A stretch of 64,000 bases of DNA, taken from NCBI RefSeq assembly GCF_004197395.1, contig NZ_SELS01000027.1:42888-106887 (forward strand), read 5' to 3'. Positions 1 through 8,303 of the stretch are shown here, one piece after another. The notes beneath the pieces were generated by a model that saw only the letters and a program-made list of their open reading frames with translations, was not told the DNA's origin and did not search any database. The stretch is from Paraburkholderia sp. UYCP14C (GTDB taxonomy: Bacteria; Pseudomonadota; Gammaproteobacteria; Burkholderiales; Burkholderiaceae). Every line of letters starts with the position of its first letter. Position 1 is the first letter of the stretch. Position numbers and translations under genes: made by a program.

Positions 1-708
1 AATCGTTCCGTTTGCAGGCCTCCCCGCTCTCGCCGTAGGGTGCCTCACGAGTTCGTGCGGTGGGTCCATCGCGTGACTTCGCAACGCGCTTTCCGCTTCC
101 CGGCCAAGCGCAACGAATCTCACGGATCGAGGGAATAGACTGATGAAGTCGGTCAGAATCTGGCCGGTCTCAAGTAGTTCGTGAGTCGACGGGCGGCGGT
201 TGCTCTGGGCATCTTCGTGCGCGAACGGATGAAACGGGAACGCATTCCAAAGCGCAAACTCCGTCGGTCCGAATCCATTGGCGAGCATCGTCTGCCAGAC
301 GATTGACGCGGTTCTCTCATAGACACCGTATTCGCGGTCCGTCGTACGAGACAGCGCAGTTACGCAACTGGTGCGGGTTGCCGGACCCGGGAGGTAGTCC
401 GGAAGCGAGCCGCGGTCCGGTCTCATGACGACGTCGTTGAGCTTTGCATCGTGGCCGAGCAGAATCCGCTCGGAGGTCATCGCGATGCCTGTGAAACGCC
501 CGCCACGGCAGCTCAACGCTTCCGCAATCAGGATCACCTTAACGCTCGTCCGGCGGGCTTGCAGGTAGGCCGTAAGCTGTCTCTGGCGAATCAGCGGCGC
601 ATCGACGCCGGGCTGATCGCGCTCATCGGTCTCGGACCATGGATTGAACACGTTGGGCATTCGGCGCCATTCTGCGACGCGCTGAACGAAGTCCTTGGCG
701 GTGGGCAT
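1..708 (-). CDS. Uracil-DNA glycosylase family protein, 3' end cut off by the window
   Basis: Reading the minus strand from an ATG at 708 gives 236 codons without a stop, running off the window at base 1. The N-terminus has FNPWSETD, and further on come GRFTGIAMTSER, LWNAFPFHPF and a near-terminal LVRHP. Together these are the conserved blocks of the uracil-DNA glycosylase superfamily; the Asn-Ala-Phe-Pro block and the His-Pro block line the uracil pocket. The expected role is excision of uracil from DNA, but sub-family members with unproven substrate also look like this. Only a few C-terminal residues should be missing. The ribosome site before 708 is weak, so the start is uncertain; the frame is open upstream. 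A DUF1289 gene lies 90 bases upstream on the same strand. Confidence 0.75.
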   Translation of the reverse strand, partial: MPTAKDFVQRVAEWRRMPNVFNPWSETDERDQPGVDAPLIRQRQLTAYLQARRTSVKVILIAEALSCRGGRFTGIAMTSERILLGHDAKLNDVVMRPDRGSLPDYLPGPATRTSCVTALSRTTDREYGVYERTASIVWQTMLANGFGPTEFALWNAFPFHPFAHEDAQSNRRPSTHELLETGQILTDFISLFPRSVRFVALGREAESALRSHAMDPPHELVRHPTARAGRPANGTI

Positions 709-798
709 GGCGCCGAAGTTTTCGGAAGCGTTTTCGGAATCCCGGCATTCCTGGTGGTGGCGGGCGCCATCAACCCGCGATGCGCGTAACGAACAGAC

Positions 799-1002
799 TC
801 ACACCTTGTCGTTCTGAAATCGCATCGCCGTGCCTTCCTGTTCGATCCGGACCCAGATCGCGCGCTTTTCCTCGTCGCTGAGGAACACCCAGTTCGACAC
901 TTCGGTCGCGGTGCGGCCGCAGCCTTTGCAGACCTCGTCGAAGAGCGTGGAGCACACGCCGATGCACGGGCTATCGGGAAGATCGTGGAGATTCGAAGTC
1001 AT
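799..1002 (-). CDS. DUF1289 family small cysteine protein
   Basis: This is a 67-residue protein. It has the typical DUF1289 opening SPCIGVCSTLFDEVCKGCGR, with four cysteines (C-x3-C and C-x2-C spacing) that suggest a small metal or Fe-S site, followed by the Trp-rich EVSNWVFLSDEEKRAIW block. The ATG at 1002 is preferred because AAGG lies 7 bases upstream; a longer reading from 1029 adds only a proline-rich leader. The function of the family is not established. It sits directly upstream of the glycosylase-family gene and may be co-transcribed with it. Confidence 0.85.
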   Translation of the reverse strand: MTSNLHDLPDSPCIGVCSTLFDEVCKGCGRTATEVSNWVFLSDEEKRAIWVRIEQEGTAMRFQNDKV

Positions 1003-1127
1003 CGGAAACCTTGGGGCGGGGGGAGGCAAAGTCCCGCTATGTTAACCGATGCGCGACGCGCGCCTTGTACGCGGCGCTCGGCGTCATGCGAAGTTCACGA
1101 TAGCCGCGCCGACGTCTGTGGCTGCCG

Positions 1128-2429
1128 TCATGCCCCAGTCGCCAGTTGCCATAACAGCGCGGCATTGAGCGCAACGATGAAGGCCGCCGACAGCCACGAC
1201 AGCATGAGCGGCACACCGTGCACGCGCCAGCCGCGCATCAGCGTTGCATCGGACGCGCAGCGGATCAGCGGCACGACCGCGAGCGGCAATTGCAGGCTCA
1301 GCACGACCTGGCTCGCGACCAGCAACTGATTCGAGCCATGCTGGCCGAACATGCCCACCGCGAGCAGGGCCGGCCCGATCGCGAGCGCACGCGTGAGCAG
1401 CGCGCGTTTCCAGCGCGGCAACCGCAGCCGCAGGAAGCCCTCCATCACGGTCTGACCGGCCAGCGTGCCGGTGACGGTCGCGCTGAGTCCGCACGCGAGC
1501 AGCGCCGCCGCGAACAGGATGCCGGCCCAGCGGCTGCCGACGAGCGGCGCGATCAGCCGATGCGCATCGGCCAGATCGGTGACGTCGCGATGGCCGCTCG
1601 CATAGAACACCGCGGCCGCCACGATCAGCAGCGCCGCGTTGATCACGAACGCGAAAGCAAGCGAGCCGAAGGTATCGATATTGACCACATGCAGCGCGGC
1701 CTTGATCTGCGCGTCGCTGCTGTCGGGCGCGTGATGCTTGACGAGTGCCGAATGCAGATACAGGTTGTGCGGCATGACCGTCGCGCCGACGATGCCCGCC
1801 GCAAGCCACAGCATGCCCGCGCTTCTGATCAGCTCCAGACTCGGCGCGGTGCCGGCCAGCGCCGCGTGCCAGTCGGGCCGCGCGAGCGCGAGCTGCACGA
1901 CGAAGCACAGCCCGACGAAGCCGATCAGCGCGGCGATCACGGCCTCGAGCCTACGGCCGCCTTTCTGCTGAAGCGCGAGCAGCGCGAACGTGCAGACCGC
2001 CGACATCAGCACGCCGACCGTCAGCGACACGCCGAGCAGCAACTGCAGCGCGACCGCACTGCCGACCACCTCGGCCACGTCGCAAGCGATGATCGCGACT
2101 TCGCTCGTCAGCCACAGGAACAGCGTTGCGCGCCGGCCATTGCGCTCGCGGCACAGCTGCGCAAGATCGCGCCCGGTCACGACGCCGAGGCGCGACGACA
2201 GCCATTGCATCAGCATGCCCATCAGGCTCGACAGCAGCACGATGCCGAGCAGGCGATAGCCGTAGCCCGCGCCGGCGCCGAGCGCGGTCGCCCAGTTGCC
2301 CGGATCGATATAGCCGACCGCGATCAGCGCGCCGGCGCCGAGGTACGAGAACCAGTGCGCCGGACGCGTCGGCTCGCCCGGCAGACGCCGACGCCGGTTG
2401 GGACGCATCGCGAAAGGATTGGTGTTCAT
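1128..2429 (-). CDS. mntH: Nramp/MntH family divalent metal transporter
   Basis: The protein has 433 residues and about eleven hydrophobic segments. The first transmembrane segment carries ALIAVGYIDPGNWATAL, which contains the Asp-Pro-Gly-Asn metal-binding motif of Nramp proteins. The matching motif in the sixth segment is seen as VGATVMPHNLYLHS (Met-Pro-His-Asn). Family members import Mn2+ or Fe2+ with protons across the inner membrane. The ATG at 2429 gives the usual family length; the frame stays open for another 128 codons upstream, but that part is Arg/Cys-rich and unlike the family. No manganese riboswitch of the yybP-ykoY type and no clear MntR/Fur site was recognised upstream. Confidence 0.92.
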   Translation of the reverse strand: MNTNPFAMRPNRRRRLPGEPTRPAHWFSYLGAGALIAVGYIDPGNWATALGAGAGYGYRLLGIVLLSSLMGMLMQWLSSRLGVVTGRDLAQLCRERNGRRATLFLWLTSEVAIIACDVAEVVGSAVALQLLLGVSLTVGVLMSAVCTFALLALQQKGGRRLEAVIAALIGFVGLCFVVQLALARPDWHAALAGTAPSLELIRSAGMLWLAAGIVGATVMPHNLYLHSALVKHHAPDSSDAQIKAALHVVNIDTFGSLAFAFVINAALLIVAAAVFYASGHRDVTDLADAHRLIAPLVGSRWAGILFAAALLACGLSATVTGTLAGQTVMEGFLRLRLPRWKRALLTRALAIGPALLAVGMFGQHGSNQLLVASQVVLSLQLPLAVVPLIRCASDATLMRGWRVHGVPLMLSWLSAAFIVALNAALLWQLATGA

Positions 2430-2963
2430 CGTGCCGGAGCTTCCGGGAAACGCATCCTGTTGCAAGGCACATGCCCATTGCACGCGCGCAGCGGTTGGCG
2501 GCCCGTCGCGCGACGGCGTCGCGCAACACGCATCAAGAGACCATGATAGGAGCATTCGAGCCGTCGTGTCGGCGCCGCGGAACATGAAAGGTGCGCCGCA
2601 TACCACCGCGGCCGTGCACCGGCAAGCACCGTAGGGCACCCGCGTGGGCCAGAGCCGCGCACCGCCCAGGTGCGAGCCGACGCCGACCTGACAAGCAGAT
2701 AACAGCGACGCGACGAAACCCCTGCGGCCTGTACACAGCGCGAATAAAGCACGGCCGCGGGCCGCGTATTTTTCGGTGGACACGCGCCGATAACCCGTTA
2801 AAATTGCGCCCATTTTGCAAGGGTGCGGCCAGAGCCTGTACCGTTTGCGCGACAGCTCCGGGTTTTTTTTGGAGCGGGCAATAATTGGTGGTAGTTTTCG
2901 GGGTTTTCAGGGGGCCGTGCGCGCGAGGGCGCGGCTTGAGTGACGACGGGATCGGAGAACGGG
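2430..2963. other. Intergenic region between divergent mntH and potF
   Basis: This 534-base stretch should hold the promoters of both neighbours. A run of eight T residues lies at 2867-2874 between short GCTCC/GGAGC arms, and AT-rich patches occur near 2795 and 2881. No gene is supported here: the open frames on both strands are arginine-rich shadows. No confident -35/-10 pair could be assigned. Confidence 0.4.
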
Positions 2964-4064
2964 ATGAACAAACGGATAGTGGGGCATGTGGCGGCGCTGG
3001 TCTTGTGCGCGGCGCCGTGGTTGACGGCCGCTGCGAAGGATACGCAGCTCAACGTGTATAACTGGTCCGACTACATCGCGAAGGACACGATCCCTAACTT
3101 CACCAAGCAGACCGGCGTCCAGGTCAAGTACGACAACTACGACAGCGACGACACGCTGCAGGCGAAGCTGCTTACCGGCAATTCGGGCTACGACATCGTC
3201 GTGCCGACCAGCAACTATGCGGGCAAGCAGATCGCCGCGGGCATCTTCGCGCCGCTCGACAAATCGAAGCTGCCGAACCTGAAATACCTCGACCCGTCGC
3301 TGATGGCGCTCGTCGCCGGCGCCGATCCGGGCAACAAGTACGTGGTGCCCTGGGCGTACGGCACGACCGGCCTCGGCTACAACGTGACGAAGGTCCAGCA
3401 GATCCTCGGCAAGGACGTGCCGCTCGACAACTGGGACATCCTGTTCAAGCCGGAAAACATCTCGAAGCTGAAGGCCTGCGGCGTGTCGGTGCTCGACGCG
3501 CCGGACCAGATGTTCGCGGCCGCGCTGCACTACATGGGCAAGGATCCGATGAGCACGAACCCGGCCGACTATCGCGCCGCGCTCGAGATGATGAAGAAAA
3601 TCCGCCCGTACATCACGCAGTTCAATTCGTCGGGCTATATCAACGACCTGGTCGGCGGCGACGTCTGCTTCGCGTACGGCTGGTCGGGCGACGTCGTGAT
3701 CGCCAAGCATCGCGCGCTCGAAGCGAAGAAGCCGTACAAGATCGAGTACTTCGTGCCGAAGGGCGGCGCGCCGGTGTGGTTCGACGTGATGGCGATTCCG
3801 AAGGACGCGAAGCACAAGGAAGCCGCGCTCGAATGGATCAACTACATCGAGACGCCGCAGGTGCACGCCGCGATCACCAACGCCGTGTACTACCCGAGCG
3901 TCAACATGGAAGCGCGCAAGTACGTCGACAAGGACGTCGCGAACGATCCGGCCGTCTACCCGTCGCCGGAAACCATCAAGACGCTGTTCCTGCTGAAGCC
4001 GCTGCCGCAGGAAATCCAGCGGCTGCAAACGCGGCTGTGGACCGAGTTCAAGTCCGGCCGCTAA
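2964..4064 (+). CDS. potF: Putrescine/polyamine ABC transporter, periplasmic binding protein
   Basis: The protein has 366 residues (E. coli PotF has 370). It starts with a signal peptide, MNKRIVGHVAALVLCAAP, with likely cleavage near residue 24, then LNVYNWSDYIAKDTIPNF, the hallmark start of PotD/PotF binding proteins. It captures polyamines in the periplasm and hands them to the PotH/PotI channel. GGAGAACGGG just before the ATG is a good ribosome site; an in-frame GTG at 2940 is a poorer alternative. It is the first gene of potFGHI and is separated from potG by a hairpin that probably lowers read-through, as expected for a binding protein made in excess. Whether the ligand is putrescine or spermidine cannot be settled from sequence. 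Confidence 0.93.
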   Translation: MNKRIVGHVAALVLCAAPWLTAAAKDTQLNVYNWSDYIAKDTIPNFTKQTGVQVKYDNYDSDDTLQAKLLTGNSGYDIVVPTSNYAGKQIAAGIFAPLDKSKLPNLKYLDPSLMALVAGADPGNKYVVPWAYGTTGLGYNVTKVQQILGKDVPLDNWDILFKPENISKLKACGVSVLDAPDQMFAAALHYMGKDPMSTNPADYRAALEMMKKIRPYITQFNSSGYINDLVGGDVCFAYGWSGDVVIAKHRALEAKKPYKIEYFVPKGGAPVWFDVMAIPKDAKHKEAALEWINYIETPQVHAAITNAVYYPSVNMEARKYVDKDVANDPAVYPSPETIKTLFLLKPLPQEIQRLQTRLWTEFKSGR

Positions 4065-4094
4065 GCGCGGCAACAAACAGATAAGCAGCCTATG

Positions 4095-4122
4095 AAGCCC
4101 TCGGTGTTCACCGGGGGCTTTG
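4095..4122 (+). terminator. Partial terminator/attenuator between potF and potG
   Basis: AAGCCCTCGG (4095-4104) pairs with CCGGGGGCTT (4111-4120) across a 6-base loop with one G-U pair, followed by TGTT. The short U run suggests incomplete termination, leaving more potF than potGHI message. Confidence 0.6.
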
Positions 4123-4151
4123 TTCGTCAAACGCCGGAGTGAAGCAGCATT

Positions 4152-5321
4152 ATGATGAGTAGTGACCAGCCGGGCGCGCTGGCCGGGACGGCCGTGCCGT
4201 CGACGGGCCCGAATGCCGTTACCGACGACGCAGCGGAACAGTTCATCCAGATCGTCGACGTCGTGAAGAAGTTCGGCGAGACCGTCGCGGTCAAAGGTGT
4301 CAACCTGACGGTGAAAAAGGGCGAGCTGTTCGCGCTGCTCGGCAGCTCGGGCTGCGGCAAGTCCACCCTGCTGCGCATGATGGCCGGGCTCGAAACCGTG
4401 ACGTCAGGCAAGATCCTGATCGATGGCGAAGACCTCGCGCAACTGCCGCCGTATCGCCGGCCGGTCAACATGATGTTCCAGTCGTACGCGCTGTTTCCGC
4501 ACATGACCGTCGAGGCGAACGTCGCGTTCGGCCTGAAGCAGGAAGGCGTGCCGAAGGCCGAGCTGAAAGACCGCGTGCACAACGCGCTCGAACTCGTGCA
4601 GATGGGCCGCTTCGCGAAGCGCAAGCCGCATCAGCTGTCGGGCGGGCAGCAGCAGCGCGTCGCGCTCGCGCGTTCGCTCGTCAAGCGGCCGAAGCTGCTG
4701 CTGCTCGACGAACCGATGTCGGCGCTCGACAAGCAGATCCGCCAGCGCACGCAGATCGAGCTCGTCAACATTCTCGACCAGGTCGGCGTCACCTGCATGA
4801 TGGTCACGCACGATCAGGAAGAAGCGATGACGATGGCCAACCGCCTCGCCGTGATGAGCGAAGGCCAGATCGTGCAGCTCGGCACGCCGCATGAAGTCTA
4901 CGAGTATCCGAACAGCCGTTTCTCGGCGGAGTTCATCGGCTCGACCAATCTGTTCGAAGGTCACACGATCGAGGACGAACCCGATCACGTGTTCATCGAA
5001 ACGCCGGATCTGCCGTGCCATCTGCACGTCAATCACGGCATCACCGGTCCGCTCGGCATGCCGGTGACGATCTCGGTGCGGCCCGAGCGCATCGCGCTCA
5101 CGCGCAAGCCGCCCGAGGGCGCGTACAACTGGGGCCGGGGCGTCGTCACGAATATCGCGTACATGGGCGGCTATTCGCTGTATCACGTGAAGCTCGACGG
5201 CGGCAAGACCGTGATCGCGAACGTGACGAGCCTCGCGCTCACCGAGATCGATCCGCCGTCCTGGGGCGATGAAGTCTACGTGCGCTGGAGCGCATCGGCC
5301 GGCGTGGTGCTGACGTCATGA
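4152..5321 (+). CDS. potG: Putrescine/polyamine ABC transporter, ATPase
   Basis: The protein has 389 residues. The nucleotide-binding domain has Walker A GSSGCGKST at residues 64-72, the signature LSGGQ at 162-166 and Walker B LLLLDE at 182-187. A C-terminal TOBE-type regulatory region (about 290-385) includes SVRPERIAL, typical of MalK/PotA/PotG ATPases. It powers polyamine import through PotH and PotI at the cytoplasmic face of the inner membrane. The first 30 residues are Ala/Pro-rich and not conserved. The gene overlaps potH by four bases (ATGA), so the two are translationally coupled. Confidence 0.94.
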   Translation: MMSSDQPGALAGTAVPSTGPNAVTDDAAEQFIQIVDVVKKFGETVAVKGVNLTVKKGELFALLGSSGCGKSTLLRMMAGLETVTSGKILIDGEDLAQLPPYRRPVNMMFQSYALFPHMTVEANVAFGLKQEGVPKAELKDRVHNALELVQMGRFAKRKPHQLSGGQQQRVALARSLVKRPKLLLLDEPMSALDKQIRQRTQIELVNILDQVGVTCMMVTHDQEEAMTMANRLAVMSEGQIVQLGTPHEVYEYPNSRFSAEFIGSTNLFEGHTIEDEPDHVFIETPDLPCHLHVNHGITGPLGMPVTISVRPERIALTRKPPEGAYNWGRGVVTNIAYMGGYSLYHVKLDGGKTVIANVTSLALTEIDPPSWGDEVYVRWSASAGVVLTS

Positions 5322-6250
5322 AAGATGCGCTTTCCTCGTTTTTCGCATGGCCGGTGCGGCGACTGAAGCTCACGGGCCGCACCGCGGTGGTGGCAGGGCC
5401 GTTCGTCTGGCTGCTGCTGTTTTTCCTCGTGCCGTTCCTGCTGGTCGTGAAGATCAGCTTCGCCGATTCGCAGCTCGGCATTCCGCCGTACACACAGCTC
5501 GTCAACTTCGCGGAAGGCGCGCTGCACATCACGCTCGATCTGTCGCACTACGCGTTTCTGCTGACCGACAGTCTGTACTTCGCGACCTATGTGAATTCGG
5601 TCGTGGTCGCGGCGATTTCGACCGTGCTGTGTCTGCTGATCGGCTATCCGATGGCGTACTACATCGCGCGCTCGAATCCGGCCACCCGCAATCTGCTGAT
5701 GATGGCCGTGATGCTGCCGTTCTGGACCTCGTTCCTGATCCGCGTGTACGCGTGGATCGGCATTCTGAAGAACAACGGGCTGCTGAATAACTTCCTGATG
5801 TCGATCGGGCTGATCCATTCGCCGATCGAGCTGTATCACACGAACACGGCGGTCTATATCGGCATGGTCTATTCGTATCTGCCGTTTCTCGTGATGCCGC
5901 TTTACGCGCACCTCGTGAAAATGGACCTGACCTTGCTCGAAGCCGCTTACGACCTCGGCGCGAAGCCGTGGAAGGCGTTCTGGCAGATCACGCTGCCGCT
6001 GTCGAAGAACGGCATCATCGCGGGCTGCCTGCTGGTGTTCATTCCGGCGGTCGGCGAGTACGTGATTCCTGAGCTGCTCGGCGGCGCGAATACGCTGATG
6101 ATCGGCCGCGTGATGTGGAATGAGTTCTTCGACAACGCCGACTGGCCGATGGCGTCCGCCGTCACGTGCGCGATGGTGTTGCTGCTGCTGGTGCCGATGG
6201 CGCTGTTCCAGCACTCGCAGGCGAAGGCATTGGAGGAGGGCCGCCAATGA
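5318..6250 (+). CDS. potH: Putrescine/polyamine ABC transporter, permease 1
   Basis: A 310-residue integral membrane protein with about six transmembrane segments; the first is VVAGPFVWLLLFFLVPFLLVV. The cytoplasmic coupling loop LLEAAYDLGAKPWKAFWQITLPL matches the EAA motif that docks to the ATPase, followed by the PotB/PotH-typical PAVGEYVIPELLGG. It forms half of the inner-membrane channel with PotI. Its ATG overlaps the potG stop and its own stop overlaps the potI start. Confidence 0.94.
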   Translation: MKDALSSFFAWPVRRLKLTGRTAVVAGPFVWLLLFFLVPFLLVVKISFADSQLGIPPYTQLVNFAEGALHITLDLSHYAFLLTDSLYFATYVNSVVVAAISTVLCLLIGYPMAYYIARSNPATRNLLMMAVMLPFWTSFLIRVYAWIGILKNNGLLNNFLMSIGLIHSPIELYHTNTAVYIGMVYSYLPFLVMPLYAHLVKMDLTLLEAAYDLGAKPWKAFWQITLPLSKNGIIAGCLLVFIPAVGEYVIPELLGGANTLMIGRVMWNEFFDNADWPMASAVTCAMVLLLLVPMALFQHSQAKALEEGRQ

Positions 6251-7065
6251 AGCCGAATCGCATGCTGCAGCTGATCGCTCTGGGCATCGGCTTTCTGTTT
6301 CTGTATATCCCGATCGTCAGCCTCGTCGTGTATTCGTTCAACGAATCGCAGCTGGTCACCGTGTGGACGCGCTTTTCGACGCGCTGGTATGCGGCGCTGT
6401 TGCAGGACGACGAGCTCATCACGTCGGCGTGGTTGTCGCTGCGTATCGGCCTGCTGACGGCGTTCGCGTCGGTGATCATCGGCACGTGGGCCGGTTTCGT
6501 GCTCGCGCGCATGGGGCGCTTTCGCGGCTTCACGCTGTACACAGGCATGATCAACGCGCCGCTGGTAATCCCTGAAGTGATTCAGGGCATCTCGCTGTTG
6601 CTGCTGTTCATCGAAATGGCACGCTGGATCGGCTGGCCGGCCGAACGCGGCATCTTCACGATCTGGATCGGCCACGTGATGCTGTGTATTTCGTACGTCG
6701 CGATCATCGTGCAGTCGCGCGTGCGGGAGCTGCATCCGTCGCTCGAGGAAGCCGCGCTCGACCTCGGCGCGACACCGCTGCGGGTGTTCTTCTTCGTCAC
6801 GCTGCCGCTGATTTCGCAGGCGCTGGTGTCGGGCTGGCTGCTGTCGTTCACGCTGTCGATCGACGATCTGGTGCTGTCCGCGTTTCTGTCGGGGCCTGGC
6901 TCGACGACCTTGCCGCTGGTCGTGTTCTCGCGCGTGCGTCTCGGTTTGAATCCGGAGATGAACGCGCTCGCGACGCTGTTCATCGCGGTCGTCACGGTCG
7001 GCGTCGTCGCGGCGAACTTCTTCATGCAGCGCGCGGAGCGCAAGCGGGCCGTGATGGCGGTTTGA
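6247..7065 (+). CDS. potI: Putrescine/polyamine ABC transporter, permease 2
   Basis: A 272-residue membrane protein with about six transmembrane segments and the EAA coupling loop SLEEAALDLGATPLRVFFFV. The segment FTLSIDDLVLSAFLSGPGSTTLPL is characteristic of PotC/PotI. It completes the channel with PotH. The ATG at 6247 overlaps the potH stop codon. Longer upstream reading in the same frame overlaps potH and is not needed. Confidence 0.94.
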   Translation: MKPNRMLQLIALGIGFLFLYIPIVSLVVYSFNESQLVTVWTRFSTRWYAALLQDDELITSAWLSLRIGLLTAFASVIIGTWAGFVLARMGRFRGFTLYTGMINAPLVIPEVIQGISLLLLFIEMARWIGWPAERGIFTIWIGHVMLCISYVAIIVQSRVRELHPSLEEAALDLGATPLRVFFFVTLPLISQALVSGWLLSFTLSIDDLVLSAFLSGPGSTTLPLVVFSRVRLGLNPEMNALATLFIAVVTVGVVAANFFMQRAERKRAVMAV

Positions 7066-7081
7066 GTTCACGCGACGGACC

Positions 7082-7210
7082 ATGGCCATGATCGAGTCCC
7101 TTCTCCAGGTGCTGGACTGGGAGCCGCTTTACCGGCTGTGGGAGCTGATCGTGCTCATCCTGAAGTTTCTGTGGGATCTGTTGCTGTTACTGGGCGGCGG
7201 CGGGCGGTAA
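7082..7210 (+). CDS. Possible 42-residue membrane micro-protein downstream of potI
   Basis: An ATG 17 bases after the potI stop opens a 42-codon frame. The product begins MAMIESLLQVLDWEPLYRLW, continues with the hydrophobic stretch LIVLILKFLWDLLLLL and ends GGGGR. The composition (one membrane helix with a short acidic front) is not what a random GC-rich frame usually gives. The ribosome site is weak (ACGGACC), and no family is recognised. It could be a micro-protein of the transporter operon or a chance frame. Confidence 0.4.
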   Translation: MAMIESLLQVLDWEPLYRLWELIVLILKFLWDLLLLLGGGGR

Positions 7211-7258
7211 CTGAATGCGCCGGCCCCACGCGCGGGCCGGCGGCTCGCAGTCGTTCGC

Positions 7259-8263
7259 TCAGGTGGTTCGCTGGCGCGCCTGAGCGCTCGTGGGTCCGTG
7301 GGCCGGGACGGGCGTTGCCAGAAACTCGCGCAGATCGGCCAGCACGCGCTCGGGCGCTTCTTCCATCGGAATATGGCCAAGCTCCGCATACATGACCGAT
7401 TTCGCACCCGGTATGCGGCTCGCGAATTCGGCCGCATGCGCGGTCGGAATCCAGCGGTCTTTCGCGCCCCATAGCACGAGCGTGGGCACGTCGAGCGTTG
7501 TCAGCGCGTCGGTATCCAGATGGTTGAAATCGAGCGTCGGCACCATTTTGCCGATCGCGGTGCGCGTGTCTTCGCCCTGGAAGAACTCGACGTAGCGGCG
7601 CAGCGTCAGCGCGTCGATCTTGCGCGGATCGCCGTACACGTCGCGCACCGCGCTCCGGACGATCGCGTCCGGCAGACACCACGGCGAACTCGCGCGCACG
7701 AGCGCGCTGTTGAAAAGGTCGATGTAGATCGGCAGCTTCATCGGAAAACCGGCCGAATCGATCAGCACGAGCCGCTCGACCGCGCCGCGATGACGCAGCG
7801 CGTAATCCCACGAGATCAAACCGCCGAGCGAATTGCCGATCAGCGTCGCGCGTTCGATGCCGAGCGCCTGCAGGAACGTATCGATGAACCGGCGGTAGGT
7901 CGGCAGGTTCATCGTTTCGATCGCACCGCTCGCCGAGCGTAGTGGCCCGGTTACGCCGAACGGCGGCAGATCGAGGCGGATCACGCGGTGCTCGCGCTTC
8001 AGCTCATCGGCGACGCGATTCCAGGTATGCAGCGACGACGCGAAGCCGTGAATCATCACGATCGGATTGCCGTTGACCGCGCCTGGTCCCTCGTCGACGT
8101 AGTGCACGTCCGCGCCCATGATCTGCACGAATTGCGAGCCGCTTTGCGTATAGCGTCGTCGCAGATCGGTGCGCGACACGCTCGTGATGCCGAGGCGCGC
8201 CGCGAGCGAGCGGCGCGGCAACGGGGCGGTGGACGAAGATGAAGTGGAGTCGTTTGTTGTCAC
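7259..8263 (-). CDS. Alpha/beta-hydrolase fold enzyme (esterase-like)
   Basis: A 334-residue protein with a complete alpha/beta-hydrolase set: oxyanion-hole HGFASS near residue 72, nucleophile elbow GNSLGG with Ser145, acid Asp269 in LWGAKDRWIP, and His297 in ELGHIPMEEAP. The first 40 residues are Ser/Thr/Arg-rich and may be a membrane-peripheral or disordered leader. It lies 40 bases downstream of a Baeyer-Villiger-type monooxygenase on the same strand. Such pairs commonly act in sequence: the oxygenase turns a ketone into an ester and the hydrolase cleaves it. The substrate is unknown. Confidence 0.88.
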   Translation of the reverse strand: MTTNDSTSSSSTAPLPRRSLAARLGITSVSRTDLRRRYTQSGSQFVQIMGADVHYVDEGPGAVNGNPIVMIHGFASSLHTWNRVADELKREHRVIRLDLPPFGVTGPLRSASGAIETMNLPTYRRFIDTFLQALGIERATLIGNSLGGLISWDYALRHRGAVERLVLIDSAGFPMKLPIYIDLFNSALVRASSPWCLPDAIVRSAVRDVYGDPRKIDALTLRRYVEFFQGEDTRTAIGKMVPTLDFNHLDTDALTTLDVPTLVLWGAKDRWIPTAHAAEFASRIPGAKSVMYAELGHIPMEEAPERVLADLREFLATPVPAHGPTSAQARQRTT

Positions 8264-8303
8264 GTTATTTGCCTCCCTTTGTGGTTCAAAACATCGTGCC
8301 GAA

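Noticed and set aside
770-967. 65-codon minus-strand frame overlapping DUF1289
   Set aside because: It is another reading frame of the DUF1289 gene and has no family features.
2430-2813. 128-residue N-terminal extension of MntH
   Set aside because: It has no similarity to the family and lacks a ribosome site; the ATG at 2429 gives normal length.
2430-2960. Manganese (yybP-ykoY) riboswitch upstream of mntH
   Set aside because: Looked for on the minus strand; the conserved helix and loop sequences were not recognised.
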